NCBI GenBank assembly: GCA_013202185.1
Contig: JABMSA010000432.1
Span: forward strand, 1 to 6,749
DNA length: 6,749 bases
Direction of reading: 5' to 3'
Origin: Planctomycetota bacterium
GTDB taxonomy: Bacteria; Planctomycetota; PUPC01; JABMSA01
In this document: one piece after another, positions 1-5,678 of the stretch
How positions within the stretch are numbered: the first letter of the stretch is position 1
Layout of the letters: every line of letters starts with the position of its first letter
Position numbers and translations under genes: made by a program
The notes under the pieces: generated by a model
What the model was told of the DNA's origin: nothing
The model's input: the letters and a program-made list of their open reading frames with translations, nothing else
Databases searched by the model: none

Positions 1-113
1 GCCTCCTTGCAGTGTGATGATACGGTACTACTCGACCCACGCCCTTGTTGTTCTCGCACTTCCTGATCCGGGCGTGGGTCGAGTAGTACCGTATCATCAC
101 ACTGCAAGGAGGC
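1..113. repeat. Perfect 44-bp inverted repeat with 25-base loop
   Basis: Bases 1-44 are the exact reverse complement of bases 70-113; the unpaired loop is 45-69. The right arm ends 6 bases before the start codon of the first gene and contains its Shine-Dalgarno sequence, so the right arm is probably the genuine upstream region. The left arm begins at the very first base of the window, has no mismatches and leads to no other feature. That pattern is typical of a fold-back artefact (chimeric amplification or misassembly) at a contig end. If real, the transcript would form a hairpin burying the ribosome binding site. It has no U-tract, so it is not a normal intrinsic terminator. Confidence 0.95.
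106..112 (+). promoter_or_regulatory. Shine-Dalgarno AAGGAGG for the dockerin-DUF3160 gene
   Basis: AAGGAGG is a full-strength ribosome binding site 7 bases before the ATG at 120. It fixes that start and supports the right arm of the inverted repeat as true upstream sequence. The site lies inside the stem of the inverted repeat and would be sequestered if the hairpin exists in the mRNA. Confidence 0.85.
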
Positions 114-119
114 TTTGTC

Positions 120-1049
120 ATGGCACGCACATTGAAGCTGTTTGGATGGGGCTTGGCGGCTCTTGTTGTCTCAGCGCTCGCCGCACACGCCCCGGCGGAG
201 TTGCTCTTTCCACCCGGCGACGCCAACGCCGACGGCACGGTGAACGTCCTCGATATGATCCGGGTGCGCAATCACTTGGGCGAAGACCCCGCATCCGCCG
301 ACAACTGGCGCTGCGACGTGAACCAGGACCAGAGGATCAACATCCTCGATCTGATCTTCCTTCACAACCGCTTCAACACAAGTTCGGAGGACTATGCGGC
401 TTTCAACGAACTGCCGCGGCCGAAGCTCTCGGACTATTACGTCGGCGAGGGCGTCTCGGTAGCCCCCGGCGCGCCCACCTATGCGCTGCCTCTTGATCTC
501 GACGAGATCGCCAACCCCGGGCACACCCTCGGCATGCTCAGCGACGACGCCCGCGCCGCGCTGTCGCGCAACGGCTTTGTCGTGTTTGAGCCGGGCGGTC
601 TGCTCTATCACCTCGACGACATCACCTTCACCTACGAGCGCATGACCCACAATGGCATTCCGAATGTCGTCACGTCCGACACGATGCTGCACTTGTATCA
701 CGTGCAGTTCGACGAGATACTCAAGAGCATCGAGGAGCGGGAGTTCTTCCCGCAGGTCCAGGCGCTTTCCGCCGCGTTTCTGGATAAGTCGCGGGAGGTC
801 TACGACAATCAGGAAGGCGACGTTTGCGAGGCGGCGAAGCGAAACATGGCGTTCTTCGCCGTTGCGATGAAGCTGGTCGCACCCGACTTCGAGGCGCCGG
901 CGCTCGTGGCTGAAGACGTCGACACCGAGCTGGCGAACATAGAAGCCCACGCCGGATTCGGCCTCAGCCCCATCTTCGGGTACCTCGAGACGTTCCAAGG
1001 GGGCACTACACGCAGAGCGAGACCCTGGGAAAGTACTTCAAGGCAATGA
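120..1049 (+). CDS. Secreted dockerin-DUF3160 protein, N-terminal part (frameshifted gene)
   Basis: This is the 5' part of a gene broken by a frameshift near base 995. The start is fixed by AAGGAGG 7 bases upstream. Residues 1-26 form a signal peptide (MARTLK, then a hydrophobic stretch, likely cleaved after AHA), so the protein is exported. Residues 33-86 are a type I dockerin with two calcium-binding loops: GDANADGTVNVLDMI at 33-47 (ligands D34, N36, D38, D45) and CDVNQDQRINILDLI at 65-79 (D66, N68, D70, D77). Dockerins bind cohesins and are most often C-terminal; here the dockerin is N-terminal. From about residue 120 the sequence resembles DUF3160, including PNVVTSDTMLHLYHVQFDEI at 181-200. 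That family has no established biochemical function. Residues after about 292 (QGGTTRRARPWESTSRQ) are out-of-frame translation ending at a TGA. Once repaired, the full protein would be about 795 residues. Dockerin and DUF3160 calls are from motif recognition, not a search. Confidence 0.88.
   Translation: MARTLKLFGWGLAALVVSALAAHAPAELLFPPGDANADGTVNVLDMIRVRNHLGEDPASADNWRCDVNQDQRINILDLIFLHNRFNTSSEDYAAFNELPRPKLSDYYVGEGVSVAPGAPTYALPLDLDEIANPGHTLGMLSDDARAALSRNGFVVFEPGGLLYHLDDITFTYERMTHNGIPNVVTSDTMLHLYHVQFDEILKSIEEREFFPQVQALSAAFLDKSREVYDNQEGDVCEAAKRNMAFFAVAMKLVAPDFEAPALVAEDVDTELANIEAHAGFGLSPIFGYLETFQGGTTRRARPWESTSRQ
993..1003 (+). other. Frameshift site: one base lost in the DUF3160 gene
   Basis: Reading passes from the frame of the ATG at 120 to the frame of the ATG at 1046. 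Frame 1 runs through TTC CAA GGG GGC; frame 2 from base 995 reads CCA AGG GGG CAC TAC ACG, giving PRGHYTQSETLGKYFKAMMW, which fits the DUF3160 pattern. Restoring one base around 993-1003 gives a single uninterrupted 795-residue protein. A run of five G (999-1003) is a plausible place for a read error. The local sequence does not match the canonical X XXY YYZ slippery heptamer, so programmed -1 frameshifting is not favoured. The frame-1 TGA (1047-1049) overlaps the ATG at 1046 as ATGA, but conserved-looking coding upstream of that ATG argues against two separate genes. Confidence 0.85.
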
Positions 1050-2506
1050 TGTGGTACGGCAGGCTGGGCTTCCTCCTGAAGGGATGTGAGCCCGCGTGCC
1101 AGTCGTGCGAGTGCTTCATCACTGCGCACGACGCGAGGATACAGACCATACAGGCATCGCTGATCGCCATCGCCCTCGCCGAGGAGAGCGGCGCCGAGCC
1201 TTTCTCTTACTGGCCGAGAATCTACGAAGTGATCTCGTACTTCGTGGGCGTTGCGGACGACCTCACGCCGTACCAATACACCCAATGCCTGCTCGAGGTC
1301 TTCGGCAGCCCGCTCCTCCTGAGGGACCTCAACGACGACGGAAAGATGTTTGAGTTGAAGGCCGAGCTCACGCTGCTGCCGAATCCTCAAATCTACGGCG
1401 GAACGGGCGCGTGCATGATCGTCCCGCCCTTCACCCCCGAGAAGATCGACGAATGCCTCACCAAGAGCAAGGGCATGCGCTTTATGGGACAACGCTTCGT
1501 GCCCGACTCCTACATGTTCCAGAACCTCGTGCTGTTCGACTACGTTGGCGAGCTCGACGATCCCTGGCCCTTCACTCTGTGCGTCACGGGCGCCGGCCGC
1601 CTGGCACGCTGCTTTCCGCGTGGGCTGGACGTCATGGCGATCCTCGGCTCGGACAGGGCTCTCGACATCCTCCGGGCCGAAGGCGACGCGGACTATGAAG
1701 ATTACGAAGACGCGCTCAATGAGCTGAAAGAGCAGTCCGACGTGCTCGACGAATCCGACTGGAACAAGAACCTCTACTGGAGCTGGCTCTACACCCTCAA
1801 GGCGCTGCTGCTCGAGCCCGAAGCAGGCACGCCCGCCTTCATGCAAACCACCGCATGGCTCAACAAGCAGCTCCACACCGCGCTGGCGTCGTGGGCTGAA
1901 CTCCGGCACGACACCATCCTCTACGCGAAACAGAGCTACACGCCGGTCGAGTCGTCATTGCCCCCCGAACCCGACCAGGGATACGTGGAGCCCGTGCCCG
2001 AGTTCTACGCCAGGCTCCTCGCGCTCACCCGCATGACACGAACCGGCCTCACTGACCTGGACGCGCTGGACACCCTCGAGACCAGCCGCCTGCTCGCGTT
2101 GGAACAGATCCTGCAGCGGCTCATCGCCATCTCGGCAGACGAACTCGAGGGCCGCCCGATGGCACCGGCGGACGCCGACTTCATCAAGTACTTCGGTTTC
2201 CATCTCCAGCCCGTCATGGAAGGTGTTTCCGCGCGGGGCGGCAAAACAACCATCGTCGCCGACGTCCACACCGAGATGAACACCGGGACCGTGCTCGAAG
2301 AAGGCGTCGGATACGTGCACCTCATGGCCGTCGCGTATGCCCTCCCCGGCGGGCAGGTGGTCCTGGGCATGGGGCCGGTGTTCTCATATTACGAGTTCAA
2401 GTGGCCGATGAGCGACAGGCTCACCGACGAGGCGTGGGCAACAATGCTCGAAAACGGGCAGGCGCCCGAGCGGCCACCCTGGGTGAGCAGCTTCTGCGCG
2501 GAATGA
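1046..2506 (+). CDS. Secreted dockerin-DUF3160 protein, C-terminal part (frameshifted gene)
   Basis: This is the 3' part of the gene starting at 120. The frame is really coding from about base 995; the ATG at 1046 is only the first methionine after the break and has no convincing ribosome binding site. The 486 residues read as the body and end of DUF3160: MMWYGRLGFLL at the start, GMRFMGQRFVPDSYMF at 143-158, PRGLDVMAILGS at 191-202, VESSLPPEPDQGYVEP at 301-316, ADVHTEMNTGTVLEEG at 405-420, and a C-terminus with GPVFSYYEF, RLTDEAW and PERPPW. No frame disruption follows, so selection on the gene was recent or the break is a sequence error. A cysteine cluster (C14, C18, C21, C23; C-x3-C-x2-C-x-C) sits just after the first conserved block and may form disulfides in this exported protein. 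No catalytic residues can be assigned and the function is unknown. Confidence 0.88.
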   Translation: MMWYGRLGFLLKGCEPACQSCECFITAHDARIQTIQASLIAIALAEESGAEPFSYWPRIYEVISYFVGVADDLTPYQYTQCLLEVFGSPLLLRDLNDDGKMFELKAELTLLPNPQIYGGTGACMIVPPFTPEKIDECLTKSKGMRFMGQRFVPDSYMFQNLVLFDYVGELDDPWPFTLCVTGAGRLARCFPRGLDVMAILGSDRALDILRAEGDADYEDYEDALNELKEQSDVLDESDWNKNLYWSWLYTLKALLLEPEAGTPAFMQTTAWLNKQLHTALASWAELRHDTILYAKQSYTPVESSLPPEPDQGYVEPVPEFYARLLALTRMTRTGLTDLDALDTLETSRLLALEQILQRLIAISADELEGRPMAPADADFIKYFGFHLQPVMEGVSARGGKTTIVADVHTEMNTGTVLEEGVGYVHLMAVAYALPGGQVVLGMGPVFSYYEFKWPMSDRLTDEAWATMLENGQAPERPPWVSSFCAE

Positions 2507-2599
2507 TAACACTTGTCGCGGTGTGAGCTGCAGGGCGGCTCTGCGAAGGGCCGCTACCGGAGGACTGATGCTGAGACGTGAAGGCGCGGAGAGCAAGGA

Positions 2600-3724
2600 A
2601 TGAGGACAAGGTTGCATTTCCTGAGCTTCGCGGCCCTCATCCTTGCTACGGCCACCTGCTCATACGCCGCCCACGCCGCGGAGACGCAGAAAAGCCAAAC
2701 AGCCATCGGCGGCGATGAGTCACACGAGGCGCTCCGCGCCCGTATCATCTCTCCCATTGAAGATAAAGCCGGCGAGCTGATCTGCCAGGTCGAAATCCTC
2801 GAGGGGCGGCGCAGCGGCGAAACGTTGGAGGCACGCTGCCCTCGCAAGTACGCGGAAGTCCTGCATCCGGGAGACGTCTGCCTCGTACGTTGCGTGCGCG
2901 GTGATGCGGAGATCCTCGATCCCTGTCGCGACCGCATTCTACTTATCCTGATCGGCCTGCTTGTCTTATGCCTTGCGGTCACAATGGGCGCCAGAGGTCT
3001 GCGCGTTCTGGCGTCGGTCCTCATCGCCGTGGTGCTTGTCGTACTGGTGTTTCTTCCCCTTGCGCTGCGTGGTTGGCCCCCGCTGCTCCTGGCCGCGGCG
3101 ACGGGCATGCCGCTGTGCGTGGGAGGCATCACCCTGATCGGCGGCTGGAATCGAAAATCGCTCTATGCGATTGCAGGGTCGTTATGCGCCCTGGGCGCGG
3201 CGATCTGGCTTCCGGCGGTCGTTTGCAGAGCGTTGGCGTTCACCGGCCTCGATGTGGGGTTCGGGCTGTTTTGTCACTTGGACGTTCCGTTGTGGTATAG
3301 TCCCGGGTTGGCAAAGGTCAACTTCTACCAGTTGATGCTGGCAGGCATGGTGATTGCCTCGCTCGGGGCAATCATGGACGCGGCAATGGGAGTGTCCACT
3401 GCGGTATGGGAAGTGAAGCAGGCCACGCCGGCCGCAGATCGCGCACACCTGAGAAAGTCGGGCTTTGCGGTGGACCGCGACATCATGGGCGCGATGATCA
3501 TTGCCATCGTCCTGATCTACGCGGGCTGCCAATTTGAAATGCTTCTCCTGTTTCACACACGGGGTCTGCCGTACCACCCGGCCTTGCTTTTGGATCATGA
3601 GGAGATAGCAGTGGAAGTGGTACACATGATCTCCACCAGCTTCGCACTGGCTTTGTCGATACCGTTTACAACGCTGATCGCAGCGCATTTTCTGGGTCGC
3701 CGGTATGAGTCGAAAACGGCTTGA
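2600..3724 (+). CDS. YibE/F family membrane protein (first of a tandem pair)
   Basis: A 374-residue polytopic membrane protein. The start is supported by GGAG at 2588-2591, 8 bases upstream. Residues 1-26 look like a signal sequence (hydrophobic stretch, then SYAAHA). Residues about 48-110 form a small soluble domain, probably extracytoplasmic, with the YibE-like pattern EILEGRRSGE ... LHPGDVCLVRCV ... EILDPCRDR. It holds five cysteines (62, 80, 94, 98, 109). About seven hydrophobic segments follow (near 112-130, 133-153, 162-180, 186-206, 246-267, 297-318, 343-365). Family signatures are LAGMVIASLGAIMDAAMGVS at 247-266, SGFAVDRDIMGAMI at 287-300 and EEIAVEV at 334-340. The YibE/F family is uncharacterised; its topology suggests a permease-like role, but the substrate is unknown. 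Its 3' end overlaps the next gene by 20 bases, so the two are very likely co-transcribed and translationally coupled. The 93-base gap upstream shows no clear promoter or terminator, so co-transcription with the DUF3160 gene is possible. Confidence 0.85.
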   Translation: MRTRLHFLSFAALILATATCSYAAHAAETQKSQTAIGGDESHEALRARIISPIEDKAGELICQVEILEGRRSGETLEARCPRKYAEVLHPGDVCLVRCVRGDAEILDPCRDRILLILIGLLVLCLAVTMGARGLRVLASVLIAVVLVVLVFLPLALRGWPPLLLAAATGMPLCVGGITLIGGWNRKSLYAIAGSLCALGAAIWLPAVVCRALAFTGLDVGFGLFCHLDVPLWYSPGLAKVNFYQLMLAGMVIASLGAIMDAAMGVSTAVWEVKQATPAADRAHLRKSGFAVDRDIMGAMIIAIVLIYAGCQFEMLLLFHTRGLPYHPALLLDHEEIAVEVVHMISTSFALALSIPFTTLIAAHFLGRRYESKTA

Positions 3725-5462
3725 GAACCTCGTTGTCGCTGCGGGAATCCTTGTGGTGATCCTGGGCGCTCTGCTGGCCGACCGGCGCACGCGTCTGCAG
3801 CTCGAGCGGGCCGACGTGCGCCGCTCCAGAGATGTCGCGGGTAACGTTTTCCTTGTGCAGGAAGCGCTCGCCGAAGTTGTCGCACTCGCCGGGCCTGTGG
3901 CGGACGTTTTCGACGAGCCGCCTCGCACGAACCCAGGCCGGGGCCCGGCGTACAGGCGTCACCAGCCCATCGTGCTCGAGGCGCTCACGGGAATAAACCG
4001 TGGCAGGCTTCTCCTCGGCAATAATATCCTGCACTTCAAGCCCAGCAGCAACGCTGTTCTGCGTGTGGGTTCGCTGGTTCGCGTCAGCATCTCGACGTCT
4101 GACCGCGGTGTCGAAGATATGCTGATCTACAAACCTATCGTGCGATTCCCGGCGATCATCTTCCTTGTGGCGGGCCTGTTGTGTGCGCTTATCGTTTTCC
4201 TGCGAATCCGTGGCCTGCTGCTCACGGCCGTGCTCGTCGTCACGATGTTGGGCTTGGCGCTGTTCCTGTTCCCGATGATCCTGCACGGCTTCTCCCCGTT
4301 CGTTGCGGTCTCTATCTTCGCCCTCCTGGTAATGACGATGCTAGTCATGTTCCTGGGGAACGTGGGCAGGAAGGCGTTGGCGTCTATGCTGGGCGCTTGT
4401 GGAGGGTTGCTCGCGGCGGCGGCCGTCGTCCTGATTGCTTCCGGCCCGCTCAAGCTCAGCGGCTTCCCCACCACCTTCTCGCTTATGCTGCGGCAAGCGC
4501 TCTCAGGCGATATTCAGCTCAACTTCGTGAGCCTGCTGGCATGCGGCACGATCATCTGCATCCTGGGCATCGTGCTGGACTTGGGCGTGAGCGTGGCGTC
4601 CGCCGTGGAACAGCTCTGCCGAGAGAAAGGCGGGGCCGGGCGGGCGCTCGATGCGCTCCAGACCGGCATGCGGATGAGTCGCGACGTAACGGGCACGATG
4701 CTGCTCACGCTGATGTTCGTGTGGGCAGGAACAAAGCTCCACGCTATGATGCTTCCACAGGGGCTGCGGATATCGGCCAGGGAACTGCTCAATACCGAGG
4801 CCATGGCCGTGGAAATCCTTCGGCTGACGGCGGGCGGCGTCGGCCTCGCAATCACGGGGCCCGTAACCGCGCTTGTCTCGGTCGGCTTGTTCGGACGCAG
4901 GAGGCCTGGTTCCGTGTCGCATAAGCGGCGGCAGAGAGCGCCTGTGCAAGAACAGCCTCCAAAATGGCCATTATCGGTGGCCCTCGGCGGCGAGCTTGCT
5001 CTGTGCCTTGCCTGCGTGCTTCTCCTGGTCGTATCTGCCCCTCATCGTCCGTCCGACATCAAGACAGACCGAGTCGCGCCGCCGGTTCCCAGCCTGGCAG
5101 CGGCCGATGACTACCATTCGTACGCGGCCGAGCGGCTCAGAGAGGGCGATGAGCCACGGGCGGCTCTGGCGTTGTGGCAGGCGTTGAAGCTTGACCCGGT
5201 TCACGGTTTTGCCCATCGTGACCTCGCGCACCTCTACGCAAACAAGCGATGGTTCGTTCCTGCTCACAGCGAAGTCGGCCACGCACTCAAGCTGCTGCCC
5301 CACGATTCACACACGCACTACATCGCGGGTGTCGTCATGATCTGGCTGAATCAGCCGGACGAGGCCGAACGCGAGCTCAAGGAAGCGCTCGAACTCGATC
5401 CGAACAACGCCAGGGCATCACAAGCGCTGCAGTGGATGCTCTCCGGCAACGGCGCTGAGTGA
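3705..5462 (+). CDS. YibE/F family membrane protein with C-terminal TPR domain
   Basis: A 585-residue protein starting inside the preceding gene (20-base overlap) with little Shine-Dalgarno, which fits translational coupling. Layout: TM1 at 9-25; soluble domain about 85-140 with LEALTGINRGRLLLGN and LRVGSLVRVSI, the YibE pattern; seven hydrophobic segments (near 148-166, 171-191, 196-216, 225-245, 273-297, 328-347, 373-396); a very basic loop RRRPGSVSHKRRQR at 398-411; an extra TM at 424-445; then about three TPR units at 468-568 (AAERLREGDEPRAALALWQA; ALKLDP; EAERELKEALELDPNN). YibE/F signatures are GTIICILGIVLDLGVSVASA at 281-300, TGMRMSRDVTGTML at 320-333 and NTEAMAVEILRL at 363-374, each matching the upstream protein block by block. 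The positive-inside rule puts the TPRs outside the cytoplasm, where they could scaffold partners. Substrate and function are unknown. TPR on YibE/F is not an arrangement I recall as standard. Confidence 0.85.
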   Translation: MSRKRLENLVVAAGILVVILGALLADRRTRLQLERADVRRSRDVAGNVFLVQEALAEVVALAGPVADVFDEPPRTNPGRGPAYRRHQPIVLEALTGINRGRLLLGNNILHFKPSSNAVLRVGSLVRVSISTSDRGVEDMLIYKPIVRFPAIIFLVAGLLCALIVFLRIRGLLLTAVLVVTMLGLALFLFPMILHGFSPFVAVSIFALLVMTMLVMFLGNVGRKALASMLGACGGLLAAAAVVLIASGPLKLSGFPTTFSLMLRQALSGDIQLNFVSLLACGTIICILGIVLDLGVSVASAVEQLCREKGGAGRALDALQTGMRMSRDVTGTMLLTLMFVWAGTKLHAMMLPQGLRISARELLNTEAMAVEILRLTAGGVGLAITGPVTALVSVGLFGRRRPGSVSHKRRQRAPVQEQPPKWPLSVALGGELALCLACVLLLVVSAPHRPSDIKTDRVAPPVPSLAAADDYHSYAAERLREGDEPRAALALWQALKLDPVHGFAHRDLAHLYANKRWFVPAHSEVGHALKLLPHDSHTHYIAGVVMIWLNQPDEAERELKEALELDPNNARASQALQWMLSGNGAE

Positions 5463-5478
5463 TCCGGTTCCCACCAGA

Positions 5479-5508
5479 GCAGTGTACCATAATCAATACC
5501 GGCACTGC
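5479..5508 (+). terminator. Weak stem-loop after the YibE/F pair
   Basis: GCAGTG (5479-5484) pairs with CACTGC (5503-5508), and CC/GG inside can add two pairs across a two-base bulge. It lies 17 bases after the stop of the TPR gene. A T-rich but interrupted tract follows only some bases later (TTCCTCCATTTTCCTC), so it is at best a poor intrinsic terminator. It could be chance. Confidence 0.3.
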
Positions 5509-5530
5509 ACCAGATTCCTCCATTTTCCTC

Positions 5531-5559
5531 TTGCCCGTCGATTTCGCAGACGTTAGAAT
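5531..5559 (+). promoter_or_regulatory. Sigma-70-like promoter candidate P1 for the PAS-sigma-54 activator
   Basis: TTGCCC (5531-5536, 4 of 6 to TTGACA), a 17-base spacer and TAGAAT (5554-5559, 5 of 6 to TATAAT). It lies in the AT-richer gap on the strand of the downstream gene and would give a leader of about 110 bases. Consensus matching assumes a standard housekeeping sigma factor, which is not proven for this organism. Confidence 0.4.
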
Positions 5560-5624
5560 GGCTACCTGGGAAAATATGAGTCTGAGCGGCGGTCGCGTGT
5601 TTCCTTTTCTTCTCCATCTTATCA

Positions 5625-5653
5625 TTGAACGCCCCCCGAAGATGATATACAAT
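5625..5653 (+). promoter_or_regulatory. Sigma-70-like promoter candidate P2 for the PAS-sigma-54 activator
   Basis: TTGAAC (5625-5630, 4 of 6), a 17-base spacer and TACAAT (5648-5653, 5 of 6). Transcription would begin near 5660, just before the ribosome binding site at 5666, giving a leader of about 20 bases. It overlaps the alternative in-frame ATG at 5652, so use of this promoter would require the ATG at 5679. Confidence 0.4.
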
Positions 5654-5665
5654 GAATACTGAGCT

Positions 5666-5671
5666 GAGAGG
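5666..5671 (+). promoter_or_regulatory. Ribosome binding site deciding the start at 5679
   Basis: GAGAGG lies 7 bases before the ATG at 5679. The only other in-frame ATG before an upstream stop (TGA at 5643) is at 5652, which has no comparable site and would add nine residues (MNTELRGQA). The start at 5679 is therefore preferred. Confidence 0.6.
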
Positions 5672-5678
5672 TCAGGCT

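Noticed and set aside
92..97. TATCAT as a possible -10 box for the first gene
   Set aside because: No matching -35 box at normal spacing, and the sequence is within the suspect inverted repeat.
121..136. TGGCACG-N4-TTGAA, resembling a sigma-54 -24/-12 promoter
   Set aside because: The -12 element lacks the conserved GC, and the site lies in the first codons of the dockerin gene with no gene start just downstream.
14..496. Plus-strand open frame of 160 codons starting in the inverted repeat
   Set aside because: It overlaps the dockerin gene in another frame, begins in the suspect left arm and yields arginine-rich low-information sequence.
171..998. Antisense open frame of 275 codons opposite the dockerin region
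   Set aside because: The plus strand encodes a signal peptide and both calcium loops; the antisense product is a shadow.
995..1003. Programmed -1 ribosomal frameshift at CCAAGGGGG
   Set aside because: The bases do not form a canonical slippery heptamer in the incoming frame and no convincing downstream stimulatory structure was seen; an indel or read error is simpler.
809..1909. Antisense open frame of 366 codons across the DUF3160 gene
   Set aside because: The plus-strand translation carries the conserved family blocks; the minus-strand translation has no recognisable domain and ignores the frameshift only by chance.
2535..2554. Small hairpin GCGGC/GCCGC in the gap between the DUF3160 and YibE/F genes
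   Set aside because: Only five pairs with no following T-run; not enough to call a terminator.
5459..5662. Small plus-strand open frame (67 codons) in the gap before the activator
   Set aside because: It starts with GTG inside the stop of the previous gene, has no clear ribosome binding site and covers both promoter candidates; probably a chance frame.
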